NCBI RefSeq assembly: GCF_000282635.1
Contig: NZ_AKIW01000075.1
Location: 1-64,000 of the forward strand
Direction: 5' to 3'
DNA: 64,000 nucleotides
From: Variovorax sp. CF313
Lineage (GTDB): Bacteria > Pseudomonadota > Gammaproteobacteria > Burkholderiales > Burkholderiaceae_C
Shown here: positions 53,199 to 61,755 of the stretch, one piece after another
Position numbering within the stretch: position 1 is the stretch's first letter
Layout: every line of letters starts with the position of its first letter
Translations under genes and position numbers: made by a program
The notes under the pieces: model-generated
Databases searched by the model: none
The model's input: only the letters and a program-made list of their open reading frames with translations
What the model was told of the DNA's origin: nothing

Positions 53199-54575
53199 AT
53201 GGTCGCCCTCTCACCACAGACTCCGTGGTCCGTCGCATGGACTCCACGCACAGCGGCGGGGAGCCGCGCGCATGGGGAACATGCCGAGCGAAACGCGCGG
53301 GCCGCGCCATTTGTTGCAACCGACGCCGCACCCACCCTGCAAGCAGCGCCGCGCAGGCCTTGCGCCTATGTGTTCATCGCGAACCTGCCGCACCTCATCG
53401 AAGCCTATGGGCAGGATTTCGGAGCCGCCGCCAGCCTTGAAATACAGCGCCGCCTGTGCGCCCACTTCCTCACCTCGGCTGCCACCGACATGGCCCGGCT
53501 GCGCGACGACTGCTTCCTGCTGTGGGCCAACGACGCGTTCGTCTGCGGCGCGCGCGACATCCGTGAGCTGCCGCACGACGTGCGCCACCGGAGCCGCCCA
53601 ATCGAGACGCTGCTTGCCGTGCTTGGCGCCGAGCCGGTGCGTGCGAAGGGCATCGCCGCGATGGTGCAGTTGCATGCCGACTGGATCGAGGTGCGTCCGC
53701 CCGAGCAGCTCGGCACGTCGGAGATCGAGTTCGCCCTGTGGACTGCGCAACCGTTTCCGGATTTGCGCGAGAACAGGGCCGACGAATGGTGCCAGCGCTA
53801 CCGCTCCGACATGGACGTCGCCGTGCGCGTCAGCGAAGCGCTGCGCACCGAGGCGCTCTCCTTCGAATGGCAGCCGGTGGTGCACGCTGGCGGCAATGCC
53901 AGTACTTTCTACCTCGCAGGGCGCGTGCGTCTGCCGCCGAGCCGCAGCGAGCCGGCGCTTCTTGCGCAGGAGGTGTTCTTGCCGTGCCTGCAGCGGCTGG
54001 GGCTGGCTCGCGCGTTCGATCGCATCGCGGTGCGCCAGGCCTTGGCGGAACTGAGGTCGCAGACCTGCGCGCACATCGGCGTGGGCATCTGCGCGCAGAG
54101 CACCAAGCTCGACCACTGGTGGGCCTCGCTGTGCGCGGCACTCGACGAAGAGCCCGCGCTGGCCTCGCGCCTCGTGATCGAGATCGTGGGCAGCGCCACG
54201 CTGGCCGATCTCGAGGCCGCCCACGACTTCTGCGTGCAGATGCAATTGCGCGGTTGCCGCATCGCCGTGCGGGACATCGGCGGCGGCAACGACAACCTCG
54301 CCGCGCTGCAGTCCTGCGGGCCCGACATCGTGAAGCTCGATGCGTCGCTGCTGCGCCGCGCGCGCGACGACACCTTCGGCATCGAGTGCCTGCAGGGCAT
54401 GATTTCCCTTTGCACGCACTTCGCGGCCCAGGTCGTGGTCGATGGCATCGAGCGCGAAGACGACATGCACATCGCTTCGCGCGTGGGCGCGCGGTGGCTG
54501 CAGGGCTACGGCGTGCGTGGCACCGAGCCGGCCGCCAAGCCTGCTGCTGTCGCTCCCGGGCATCCTTTCGGGTGA
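53199..54575 (+). CDS. Degenerate GGDEF-EAL domain protein
   Basis: A 458-aa protein with both c-di-GMP domains present but decayed at their active sites. GGDEF-like fold: AYVFIANLPHLIEAYGQDFG (56-75) and the motif position RLRDDCFLLW (RDDCF, 102-106, for GGDEF). EAL-like fold: WQPVV (224-228), LAG (239-241) where EAL should be, IEIVGS (327-332), RDIGGGND (358-365) for DDFGTG, VKLD (378-381) and VVDGIE (413-418), where Glu is replaced by Asp. It probably neither makes nor cleaves c-di-GMP and may bind a nucleotide or partner. The first gene of the regulatory cluster. Confidence 0.8.
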   Translation: MVALSPQTPWSVAWTPRTAAGSRAHGEHAERNARAAPFVATDAAPTLQAAPRRPCAYVFIANLPHLIEAYGQDFGAAASLEIQRRLCAHFLTSAATDMARLRDDCFLLWANDAFVCGARDIRELPHDVRHRSRPIETLLAVLGAEPVRAKGIAAMVQLHADWIEVRPPEQLGTSEIEFALWTAQPFPDLRENRADEWCQRYRSDMDVAVRVSEALRTEALSFEWQPVVHAGGNASTFYLAGRVRLPPSRSEPALLAQEVFLPCLQRLGLARAFDRIAVRQALAELRSQTCAHIGVGICAQSTKLDHWWASLCAALDEEPALASRLVIEIVGSATLADLEAAHDFCVQMQLRGCRIAVRDIGGGNDNLAALQSCGPDIVKLDASLLRRARDDTFGIECLQGMISLCTHFAAQVVVDGIEREDDMHIASRVGARWLQGYGVRGTEPAAKPAAVAPGHPFG

Positions 54576-54605
54576 CTCGAACCACGGCACGGATTTTCTT
54601 CGACC

Positions 54606-55388
54606 ATGTACCTGAATCCTCTCTTCGCCAACGTGTCGCAGGCCGAACGCGTTGCGCTGGTCCAGAGCAGCCAGTTGCGCTCCTACCGGCGCAATGAAGT
54701 GGTGCTCGCGGCCGGCAGCTCGAGCGATTGCGTCTATTGCGTGGCCAGCGGACTGCTGCGCGTGGTGGAGCATGGCAAGGGCCGCGCCCACGCCACCAAT
54801 GTCACGACCGACTTCATCCGCCAGAACGAATTCTTCATCGGTCCGTCTCTTTCCGAGGACACCTACCAGGCCAAGCACACGCTGGTTGCCGCGTTGCCCG
54901 CGGCAGTGCACCTCATCCCCGTCGTGGCGTTGCGCAAGATCTGCAGTTCGTACCCGGAGGTGGCCATCAGACTGCTGGAACTCGCGATCGAGCGCATGGC
55001 CGTCATGCGCAACCAGCTGCGGCGCATGTCCGCGCTGTCCACCGAAGACGTCGTCGGCCGCGTGCTGCACCAGCTGACCGTGCTGGCCCCCTCGAGCATG
55101 GGCGCGTTCGACAAGCGCATCTCCCAATCGGTGATCGCCTCCTACTCGGGTCTGTCGCGCGAAGTGGTCAACAAGACCATGCGCGACATGGAGCAACGCG
55201 GCCTCGTGCGGCGCGACGATCAAGGCGTGCACGTGCCCGCCAATTTCGCGTCCACCGACTTCGGCAACCTCTTGCCCGCCGAGGAAAACCTGGCGCGTGC
55301 CGAGCCGAGCCAGGTCGAACCGATCTTCTTCGAGAGCTTCCCGGCCCCGGCGAGCGACCCATCCGGGCGCAAACCCGAGGACGATTGA
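54606..55388 (+). CDS. Crp/Fnr family regulator (first paralogue)
   Basis: A 260-aa regulator with an N-terminal cyclic-nucleotide-binding-like jelly roll (LFANVSQAERVALVQSSQL to about 125) and a C-terminal winged helix (SVIASYSGLSREVVNKTMRD, then EQRGLVRRDD). No Fnr-type Cys cluster is present. The tail after the HTH (VHVPANFASTDFG plus about 40 residues) is unusual. It starts 30 nt after the degenerate GGDEF-EAL gene. Confidence 0.88.
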   Translation: MYLNPLFANVSQAERVALVQSSQLRSYRRNEVVLAAGSSSDCVYCVASGLLRVVEHGKGRAHATNVTTDFIRQNEFFIGPSLSEDTYQAKHTLVAALPAAVHLIPVVALRKICSSYPEVAIRLLELAIERMAVMRNQLRRMSALSTEDVVGRVLHQLTVLAPSSMGAFDKRISQSVIASYSGLSREVVNKTMRDMEQRGLVRRDDQGVHVPANFASTDFGNLLPAEENLARAEPSQVEPIFFESFPAPASDPSGRKPEDD

Positions 55389-55415
55389 TCGCGCTTGCGC
55401 TACTTGAAGGCATCG

Positions 55416-56018
55416 ATGTCCAAAGAAAAGAGCAGGCGGATTGCCACGCGGCCCGAACAAGGCTCGAGGGAATCATCGTCCGTGCGCACGGCCGGTTCCA
55501 GCGGCGGCGAGCCGCGCGTGGAGGGGACCAGCGATGGAGTGCCGCGAATCGATTCGTCGACTTCCTCGACCGCCGCCGCCCTCCTGTTCGCCAAAGCGGC
55601 TCAGCAGGAACTCGTCCTTCTGATGCGCCTGATTGCCGAGGGCGATTCGGCCACGGCGATGCGGATCGCGTGGTGCATCGTGGAACGGGGGCGTGCGGTG
55701 CTGGGGCCTGAACTGCCGCCTTCGGCCTCGTTGCCGACACCAGTGGAAGTCTCTTCGCAAACTGAAGAAACGCGCCTCCCGCCATCGGCGAGTCCAGGCG
55801 CTGCAGGCCGCGCACTCTCGCGTCGCGAACTCGACGTGCTTCGGATGATTTCGCAAGGCCTGAGCAACCGCCAGATTGCCGAGCTGAGCCATCGCTCGCT
55901 GCACACGGTGGATGCGCATGCGAAGAGCATCTATCGCAAGCTGGCCGTGAAGTCGCGTGCCCAGGCGGTGCGCGATGCCATGCAGAAGGGCCTGATCGAT
56001 CTGGAGGCCTGTGAATAG
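55416..56018 (+). CDS. LuxR-type HTH regulator without receiver domain
   Basis: A 200-aa protein with a C-terminal GerE HTH: LSRRELDVLRMISQGLSNRQ, then IAELSHRSLHTVDAHAKSIY and KSRAQAV. The N-terminal 130 residues are low-complexity Ser/Arg/Glu plus one helical segment (QQELVLLMRLIAEGDSATAM), with no receiver or PAS domain seen. The ATG at 55416 has GAAGG 7 nt upstream; a TTG 21 nt earlier is less likely. It lies between two Crp paralogues. Confidence 0.83.
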   Translation: MSKEKSRRIATRPEQGSRESSSVRTAGSSGGEPRVEGTSDGVPRIDSSTSSTAAALLFAKAAQQELVLLMRLIAEGDSATAMRIAWCIVERGRAVLGPELPPSASLPTPVEVSSQTEETRLPPSASPGAAGRALSRRELDVLRMISQGLSNRQIAELSHRSLHTVDAHAKSIYRKLAVKSRAQAVRDAMQKGLIDLEACE

Positions 56019-56109
56019 AAATAGCTGCCGCGGCGCGATGGGATGCTGTAGTAAGGAATCCCTAATTCGGGTGATTGCGTTTCGACCTCCCGGCTTTCAT
56101 CATCGCTGC

Positions 56110-56793
56110 GTGCACCTGCATCCATTGATTGCCCGCTTGCCGCTGGTGGAACGTTCGGCCATCGGGCAGCTTTGCGAGCTGCGTTCATACGCTCGCAACG
56201 AGACGATCCTTGCGTCGAACGAATGCACGCGTTCGTTCTACTGCGTGGAAAGCGGCCTGGTGCGCGTGGTTGCCCAAGGCCGCGACGGCGCGCAGGAAGA
56301 TACGGAAGTGACCACGGATTTCATTCGCCGGCACGACTTCTATCTTGGCGGTTCCCTGAGCGAGCCACAGTATCTGGCTGCCCACAGATTGATCGCGGTG
56401 CTTCCCAGCACGATATACCTCGTTCCCGTGCCGGTGATCAGGGCGCTTTGCGAGCGGCATCACGGCATCGCACTGGAATTGCTTGGTGCGGAGGCTGCCC
56501 GCATGAATGTCTTGCGCCGTCAGATCCGGCGCATCTCTTCGCTATCTTCAGAAGAGATGGTCGGCCGTGTACTCCACAAGATGACCCAGATAGCTCCCGC
56601 TGGCCACGAGGCCTACGACAAGCGCGTCACGCAGGGTGTCATTGCCTCCTACGCCGGCGTTTCTCGCGAGGTCGTCAACAGGACGATGCGGGAGATGGAA
56701 AGGCGCGGCGTATTGCTGCGCGATTCGCAGGGCGTGCATGTTCCCCAGGACTTCGCGGGAACAGACTTCGGTTTGCCGCCTTCCGCGCCGTAG
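56110..56793 (+). CDS. Crp/Fnr family regulator (second paralogue)
   Basis: A 227-aa paralogue of the regulator at 54606. Shared blocks are TTDFIR, GSLSE, EEMVGRVLHKMT, GVSREVVNRTMREMERRG and GVHVPQDFAGTDFG. The GTG at 56110 (VHLHPLIARLPLVER) aligns with the start of the first copy (MYLNPLFANVSQAER). An upstream GTG at 56011, overlapping the LuxR gene and preceded by GGAGG, would add 33 residues and cannot be excluded. No Fnr-type Cys set. Confidence 0.85.
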   Translation: MHLHPLIARLPLVERSAIGQLCELRSYARNETILASNECTRSFYCVESGLVRVVAQGRDGAQEDTEVTTDFIRRHDFYLGGSLSEPQYLAAHRLIAVLPSTIYLVPVPVIRALCERHHGIALELLGAEAARMNVLRRQIRRISSLSSEEMVGRVLHKMTQIAPAGHEAYDKRVTQGVIASYAGVSREVVNRTMREMERRGVLLRDSQGVHVPQDFAGTDFGLPPSAP

Positions 56794-57212
56794 CCGGACG
56801 CAAGGGCGAAAAAATAGCTGGAACCGGTGAGTTGCATTCGCCAGGGTGAGGCGAAAGAATCGAACAACGATTTTTCCCTCGTTGTTTCTACACAGACCTT
56901 CCATGTCCCACCTGTTCGTCGCTTGTACGTGCAACATCGCGCACCTTGGGCGCATTCATCGCAGTGGGTGGATGCGCCTGCTGCCCTGGCTGCGTCTTTA
57001 TGAGTGTGCGAATTGTGGAAGACGCCAGCTTCGCTCCGAACGAGCGGTGGATGATGCTCGTGCGCGGGAGGCGAGCGCTGCGGGGTATACGGGACAGTGA
57101 TGCGGGTCGGGTAGAACGCTTCCATATCGCTCGTTGGCGTCACAGGCGCCGTGCAGCCACGTCGCAGGTGGTATGCCCCTACGCGCACGGCCTCATCCTC
57201 GATGCTGGAACA
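56794..57212. other. Intergenic region, possibly with one small gene
   Basis: This 419-nt spacer separates the Crp paralogue from the LysR gene. Apart from the possible small zinc-ribbon ORF (56903-57100), I see no operator, hairpin or repeat of note. Confidence 0.4.
56903..57100 (+). CDS. Possible small zinc-ribbon protein, 65 aa
   Basis: The frame MSHLFVACTC...HLGRIHRSGWMRLLPWLRLY then ECANCGRRQLR has the look of short proteobacterial zinc-ribbon proteins: one Cys pair before, and a CxxC after, a basic Trp/Leu-rich segment. The first pair is CxC, not CxxC, and no ribosome site is visible. The tail after residue 45 is not conserved-looking. It may be real, decayed, or chance. Confidence 0.35.
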   Translation: MSHLFVACTCNIAHLGRIHRSGWMRLLPWLRLYECANCGRRQLRSERAVDDARAREASAAGYTGQ

Positions 57213-58205
57213 ATGCGCCCACCCATGGACGGCCTCGATCTCATCAAAACATTCCGCGAAGTCGCGTTCCGGCGCAGCTTCTCCCGCGCAGCAATCTCGC
57301 TGGGCATGTCCAAGGCCACGGTCAGCCGCTACGTGGCGGAGCTCGAAACCCGCAGCGGCGTGCGCCTGCTGAACCGCTCGACCCGCTCCCTGAGCCTGAC
57401 CGACGCCGGCCAGGTGCTGCTCGACCGCAGCACCGAGCTGGTGACCATGGCCGAGAACACCCTGAACGACCTGCAGGCCCACGGCTCACACCCGCGAGGG
57501 CGGCTGCGCATGAGCGCGCCGCACGGGCTGATCGCCGGCTGGCTCTCGGACGTGATCGCCGAGTTCATCAAGCGCTACCCCGACGTGTACGTGAGCCTGG
57601 TGTTCACCAACGACGACCTCGACCTGATCGAGGAAGGCATCGACGTGCACCTGACCGGCGGACGCATCGACGACATGAACCTGATCGTGCGCCGGCTGGT
57701 GCAGTTCGACATGGTGGTCTGCGCCACGCCGGCCTACTGGGCGCAGCGCGGCATGCCGCAGACGCCCGAGGATCTGGGCCGGCACGAGGTGCTGAGTTAC
57801 TCGGCAAAGCCGACCACCCACCTTCCCTTCGAGACCGACGGCAGGCAGTACGACGTGCCCGTGCACAGCCGCTTGGAAGCCAACGACGCCGTCGCGCTGA
57901 TCGAGCTGGCGCTGCGCAACGTGGGCGTGGCCTATGTGCCCGAGCCGCTGGCGCAGTCGCACCTGGAACGCGGAGCGCTGGTGCCGGTGCTGCGCGAGCA
58001 CATGCCGCGCGACCATTGGCTGTACGCGGCCTACTCGCAGCGCCGCCACAACAGCGCCGCGATGCGCGCGATGCTCGACTTCCTGGAGCAATCGATGGGC
58101 GCCCTGACCGAGGGTCCGGCGCTGCCGCCCGCGCTACCGGTGGCGGTGATGCCGCCTGGATGCACCCGTTCCAAGGCGCAGGAGCAGGTCGGCAGTAGCC
58201 AATAG
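57213..58205 (+). CDS. LysR family regulator
   Basis: A 330-aa LysR-type regulator of the CrgA/PecT-like subgroup: N-terminal HTH RSFSRAAISLGMSKATVSRY, then RLLNRSTRSLSLTDAG, and a periplasmic-binding-like effector domain (GRLRMSAPHGLIAG to about 300). The start is the ATG at 57213; a second ATG at 57225 (MDGLDLIKTF) is equally likely. No clearly divergent target gene is next to it. Confidence 0.9.
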   Translation: MRPPMDGLDLIKTFREVAFRRSFSRAAISLGMSKATVSRYVAELETRSGVRLLNRSTRSLSLTDAGQVLLDRSTELVTMAENTLNDLQAHGSHPRGRLRMSAPHGLIAGWLSDVIAEFIKRYPDVYVSLVFTNDDLDLIEEGIDVHLTGGRIDDMNLIVRRLVQFDMVVCATPAYWAQRGMPQTPEDLGRHEVLSYSAKPTTHLPFETDGRQYDVPVHSRLEANDAVALIELALRNVGVAYVPEPLAQSHLERGALVPVLREHMPRDHWLYAAYSQRRHNSAAMRAMLDFLEQSMGALTEGPALPPALPVAVMPPGCTRSKAQEQVGSSQ

Positions 58206-58265
58206 CGCCGAGCTGACCGAAGGTTGGGAGCGGCACGCGTTGTGTTGCAATCGCATTTTTTCAGA

Positions 58266-58745
58266 ATGAAGGCCACAGACGCGATGAGTACGCCCCTCCA
58301 GATCCGCCCTCCGGCGCCCGACGACTACGCGGCATGGAAGCCGCTATGGGACGGCTACAACGCCTTCTACGGACGCGAGGGTGCGACAGCCCTTGCCGAC
58401 GAGATCACGCAGGCCACCTGGCAGCGCTTCTTCGATGTCTACGAACCGGTGCATGCGCTGGTCGCCGAGCGCGACGGGCAACTGGTCGGGCTCACCCACT
58501 ACCTGTTCCACCGCAGCACCACGCGGCTCGAACCGACCTGCTATCTGCAGGACCTGTTCACGCTGCCGTCAGAACGCGGCCGCGGCGTGGGCCGCCAGCT
58601 GATCCAGGGCGTTTACGAACGCGCGAAGCACGCGGGCGTACGCCGCGTGTACTGGCAGACCCATGTGACCAACACGGCCGGCCGCACGCTGTACGACAAG
58701 GTCGCGACGCACGACGGCTTCATCGTCTACGGCACGCTGGTCTGA
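58266..58745 (+). CDS. GNAT family N-acetyltransferase
   Basis: A 159-aa GNAT acetyltransferase. Acetyl-CoA motif A is LQDLFTLPSERGRGVGRQLI (with RGRGVG) and motif B is in YWQTHVTNTAGRTLYDKVA. The substrate is unknown. The alternative ATG at 58284 (MSTPLQIRPP) is closer to where family similarity begins. No strong ribosome site for either. Confidence 0.87.
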   Translation: MKATDAMSTPLQIRPPAPDDYAAWKPLWDGYNAFYGREGATALADEITQATWQRFFDVYEPVHALVAERDGQLVGLTHYLFHRSTTRLEPTCYLQDLFTLPSERGRGVGRQLIQGVYERAKHAGVRRVYWQTHVTNTAGRTLYDKVATHDGFIVYGTLV

Positions 58746-58825
58746 GCCCGCGAAAAATAGGCGATTTATCTTTTTCCTGCAACGCCGTAGAGTCAACGCC
58801 TGGGCACCAGCGACAGGAGAAACAC

Positions 58826-59266
58826 ATGAACCGCGATGAAGTGATCAAGGCAGGCCAGCTCGAAATTCGCTATCTGGTCGATGGCTCCGCGACAGGGAGC
58901 ATGGGGGTGTTCGAACTCACCCTGCCGCCGGGCGCCAACGTGCCGCCACCGCACAGCCATCGGGACAACGAGGAGTTCTTCTATGTCGTGGAAGGCGCGG
59001 TCACCTATTCGGTCGATGCCGAAACGCGCGAGCTGACACCCGGCGAATGGATGTCGACGCCGCGCGGCTCGGTGCACGGCTTTCGCAATGTCGGATCGCA
59101 GACGGCGCGCGCGATCGTCGTGCTCTCGCCGGACATCGGCGCGCAGTACTTTCGCGAGGTCGCGACCGTGGTCAATGCGGGCGGACCGCCCGACAAGGCG
59201 AAGCTGGTCGCGGTGATGTCGCGCTACGGGCTGACGCCGGCCCTGCCCGCGCAGCCTGCTGCGTAG
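58826..59266 (+). CDS. Cupin domain protein
   Basis: A 146-aa single-domain cupin. The metal-binding cupin 1 motif is visible as PPPHSHRDNEEFFYVVEG (His, His, Glu) and cupin 2 as PRGSVHGFRNVG. An AGGAGA ribosome site precedes the ATG at 58826. The ligand or substrate is unknown; many such proteins are quercetinase-like or sugar isomerase-like. Confidence 0.87.
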   Translation: MNRDEVIKAGQLEIRYLVDGSATGSMGVFELTLPPGANVPPPHSHRDNEEFFYVVEGAVTYSVDAETRELTPGEWMSTPRGSVHGFRNVGSQTARAIVVLSPDIGAQYFREVATVVNAGGPPDKAKLVAVMSRYGLTPALPAQPAA

Positions 59267-59304
59267 GTCCGACAAAACCCTCTGTCGCGCGCGCGGCCCT
59301 CCTG

Positions 59305-59655
59305 TCAGTACCTGAAGGTAATGCCGGCCTTCACGCCGTTGTTGGCCTTGCCGTCCGACTGAACACCGCCCGAGAGCGACAGATTGCCGCCGGTGCTCGC
59401 CCCCAGCGAGTAGGTGGGCCGTGGCGTGGAGGTGTCGGTGCCGATGTAGGTGCCGCTGCCGTCCGGCCGCAGCACGCCGAAGCTCGCCCCCTTGACGGTG
59501 GCCGAGGTTTCGGTCGGGTTCACGTTGGGGGCCACGTAGACGGTGCCCTTCTCGTCGCTGTCGACGGGCACCTTGACGGGCTCGGCCTGCACCGTTGCGG
59601 CGGCAGCGACCAGCACCAGGGTTGTCGCAAGAATCAATTGACGCATTGCCGACAT
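59305..59655 (-). CDS. Small secreted hypothetical protein
   Basis: A 116-aa protein with a Sec signal peptide (LILATTLVLVAAAATVQA). The mature part is rich in Gly, Thr, Ser and Asn and ends KAGITFRY, an aromatic-terminated beta-strand typical of outer-membrane strands. The ATG at 59646 (MRQL) is an alternative start. The family is not recognised. Confidence 0.7.
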   Translation of the reverse strand: MSAMRQLILATTLVLVAAAATVQAEPVKVPVDSDEKGTVYVAPNVNPTETSATVKGASFGVLRPDGSGTYIGTDTSTPRPTYSLGASTGGNLSLSGGVQSDGKANNGVKAGITFRY

Positions 59656-59807
59656 GCTAGGCAGGTGGCGCGCGGCCCGCGTAGGACAAGAGGAGATTCA
59701 GGGTTCGGCCCCGACATGAGAACTTGCGTACTCACAAGTTGAAGTGATGGCAAGCGCATGAATCCCGCTCTACGATGCAGTGTCCGAAACCAGACAGGAA
59801 ATCGCCC

Positions 59808-61709
59808 ATGCCCGCCAACGAAGTCGTCATGCCCGAGCAGCTCCTGAGCGCACTCGAAGCCCAGAGCCGCACGCCGATCGCACGGATCGGCGAAGCGCTG
59901 ATTTCGCTGGGCATGATCACCGACGATCAGCTTCGCTCGGGGCTGGCGCGGCAACAGCTCGATCCCACGGTGCCGCTGGGCGAGACGCTGGTGCGCATGG
60001 GCATCGTCAGCAAGGGCCAGCTCCAGACCGCGCTGGTGCGCAAGATGGGCTATCCCCTCGTCAACCTGCACCTGTTCCCCGCGGCGGCCGACGCACTGCG
60101 CAAGCTGCCGTATTCCGTGGCCCAGCGCCTGCAGGTCATGCCACTGCGGCTGCACGAGGGGCGCCTCGTGGTTGCGATCGACGACCCGACCAGCCGGCAT
60201 TCGGCCCTCGACGAGGTGGAGTTCATCGCGCAGATGAAGGTCACCCCGGTGGTCGGGCAATGCATCGACCTCGACAACGTGCTGCACGCAGCCTACGAAA
60301 AAATCGGCGAGTCGACGACCTCCGCCCCCGGCGTCTTTTCCTCGAACCTCGATCCCAGCCGGCCCCTCGAATTCGACATGGCCGGCACCAGCGAACTGCT
60401 GCAGACGCTCGAGAAGGAAGGCCCCGCCGCGCCCGCCCCCGAGGCTCCCATCGAGCAGTCGGACAACTCCCTGGTGCGGATGATCAACAGCATGATCCTG
60501 GAGGCGCACCGCGAGGGCGCGTCGGACATCCACATCGAAAGCTATCCCGGCCAGGAAAAGACCCGCATCCGCTTTCGCCGCGACGGCCTGCTCTACACCT
60601 ACCTGGAGCTGCCGCCAAGCTACCGTAACGCCATCGTCGCGCGCGTGAAGATCATGTGCGACCTGGACATCAGCGAAAAGCGCAACCCGCAGGACGGCAA
60701 GATCAACTTCGCCAAGTACTCGCCGCAGCACCGCATCGAACTGCGCGTGGCGACCATCCCGACCAACAACGGCCTCGAAGACGTGGTGATGCGCATCCTG
60801 GCGTCGGCCAAGCCCATTCCCATGGACAAGCTGGGCCTCTCGCCGAACAACCTCGCGGAGTTGACCAGGGCCGTCGAGCGCCCCTACGGCATGGTGCTGT
60901 GCGTGGGCCCCACGGGCTCGGGCAAGACCACCACGCTGCACTCGGCGCTGATGCACATCAACACGCCGGAGCGAAAGATCTGGACCGCCGAAGACCCGAT
61001 CGAAATCACGCAGACCGGACTGCGGCAGGTGCAGATCAATCCACGCATCGAGTGGACCTTTGCAAAGGCGCTGCGGGCGTTCGTGCGCGCCGATCCGGAC
61101 GTGATCATGGTCGGCGAGATCCGCGACGAGGAAACAGCGAAGACCGCCATCGAGGCTTCGCTGACCGGCCACCTCGTGCTGTCGACGCTGCACACCAACA
61201 GCGCGCCCGAAACCGTGACCCGCCTGCTCGACATGGGCATGGACCCGTTCAACTTCGCGGACTCGCTGCTGGCCGTGCTGGCGCAGCGACTGGTGCGCCG
61301 CCTTTGCACCCGCTGCACCAGCAGCACGCCCGCAAGCCCGGAGACGGTCGACGAACTGCTGAACGACTACATGCACGCATTCGGCACGCAGCAAAACGAC
61401 GCGGTCCAGCGCAAGGCGGTGCAGGACGACTGGATGCAGCGCTACGGCCGCGACGGGCACCTGCACAGCTATACCAGCACCGGGTGCAAGCATTGCGGCG
61501 ACACCGGCTTCAAGGGACGCGTGGGCATCCATGAGCTGATGACGATGTCCAGAACGCTGCGCCGCCTGGTGCAGACCGGCGCACGTGCGGAAGAACTCCA
61601 GCAGACGGCGCTGCAGGAAGGCATGCGCACGCTGCGGCAGGACGGCATCGAGAAGGTGCTGGCCGGACAGACCACCATCGAGGAAGTGCGCGCGACCAGC
61701 AACGTGTGA
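59808..61709 (+). CDS. GspE/PulE/PilB-type secretion ATPase
   Basis: A 633-aa type II secretion/type IV pilus assembly ATPase. The N-terminal MshEN-like domain (RIGEALISLGMITDDQL and LGETLVRMGIVSKGQL repeats) is the kind that binds c-di-GMP in some relatives. Walker A is VGPTGSGKTTTLHSAL (about 367), the Asp box follows, Walker B is PDVIMVGEIRDEET (about 430), and the tetra-Cys zinc motif is LCTRC and CKHCG. No pilin, secretin or GspF gene is in the window. AGGAA lies 8 nt before the ATG. Confidence 0.9.
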   Translation: MPANEVVMPEQLLSALEAQSRTPIARIGEALISLGMITDDQLRSGLARQQLDPTVPLGETLVRMGIVSKGQLQTALVRKMGYPLVNLHLFPAAADALRKLPYSVAQRLQVMPLRLHEGRLVVAIDDPTSRHSALDEVEFIAQMKVTPVVGQCIDLDNVLHAAYEKIGESTTSAPGVFSSNLDPSRPLEFDMAGTSELLQTLEKEGPAAPAPEAPIEQSDNSLVRMINSMILEAHREGASDIHIESYPGQEKTRIRFRRDGLLYTYLELPPSYRNAIVARVKIMCDLDISEKRNPQDGKINFAKYSPQHRIELRVATIPTNNGLEDVVMRILASAKPIPMDKLGLSPNNLAELTRAVERPYGMVLCVGPTGSGKTTTLHSALMHINTPERKIWTAEDPIEITQTGLRQVQINPRIEWTFAKALRAFVRADPDVIMVGEIRDEETAKTAIEASLTGHLVLSTLHTNSAPETVTRLLDMGMDPFNFADSLLAVLAQRLVRRLCTRCTSSTPASPETVDELLNDYMHAFGTQQNDAVQRKAVQDDWMQRYGRDGHLHSYTSTGCKHCGDTGFKGRVGIHELMTMSRTLRRLVQTGARAEELQQTALQEGMRTLRQDGIEKVLAGQTTIEEVRATSNV

Positions 61710-61755
61710 GCGAGGCGCGGCGGCCCGGCGTCCCGAGCCTGCGAATGCCCACCCT

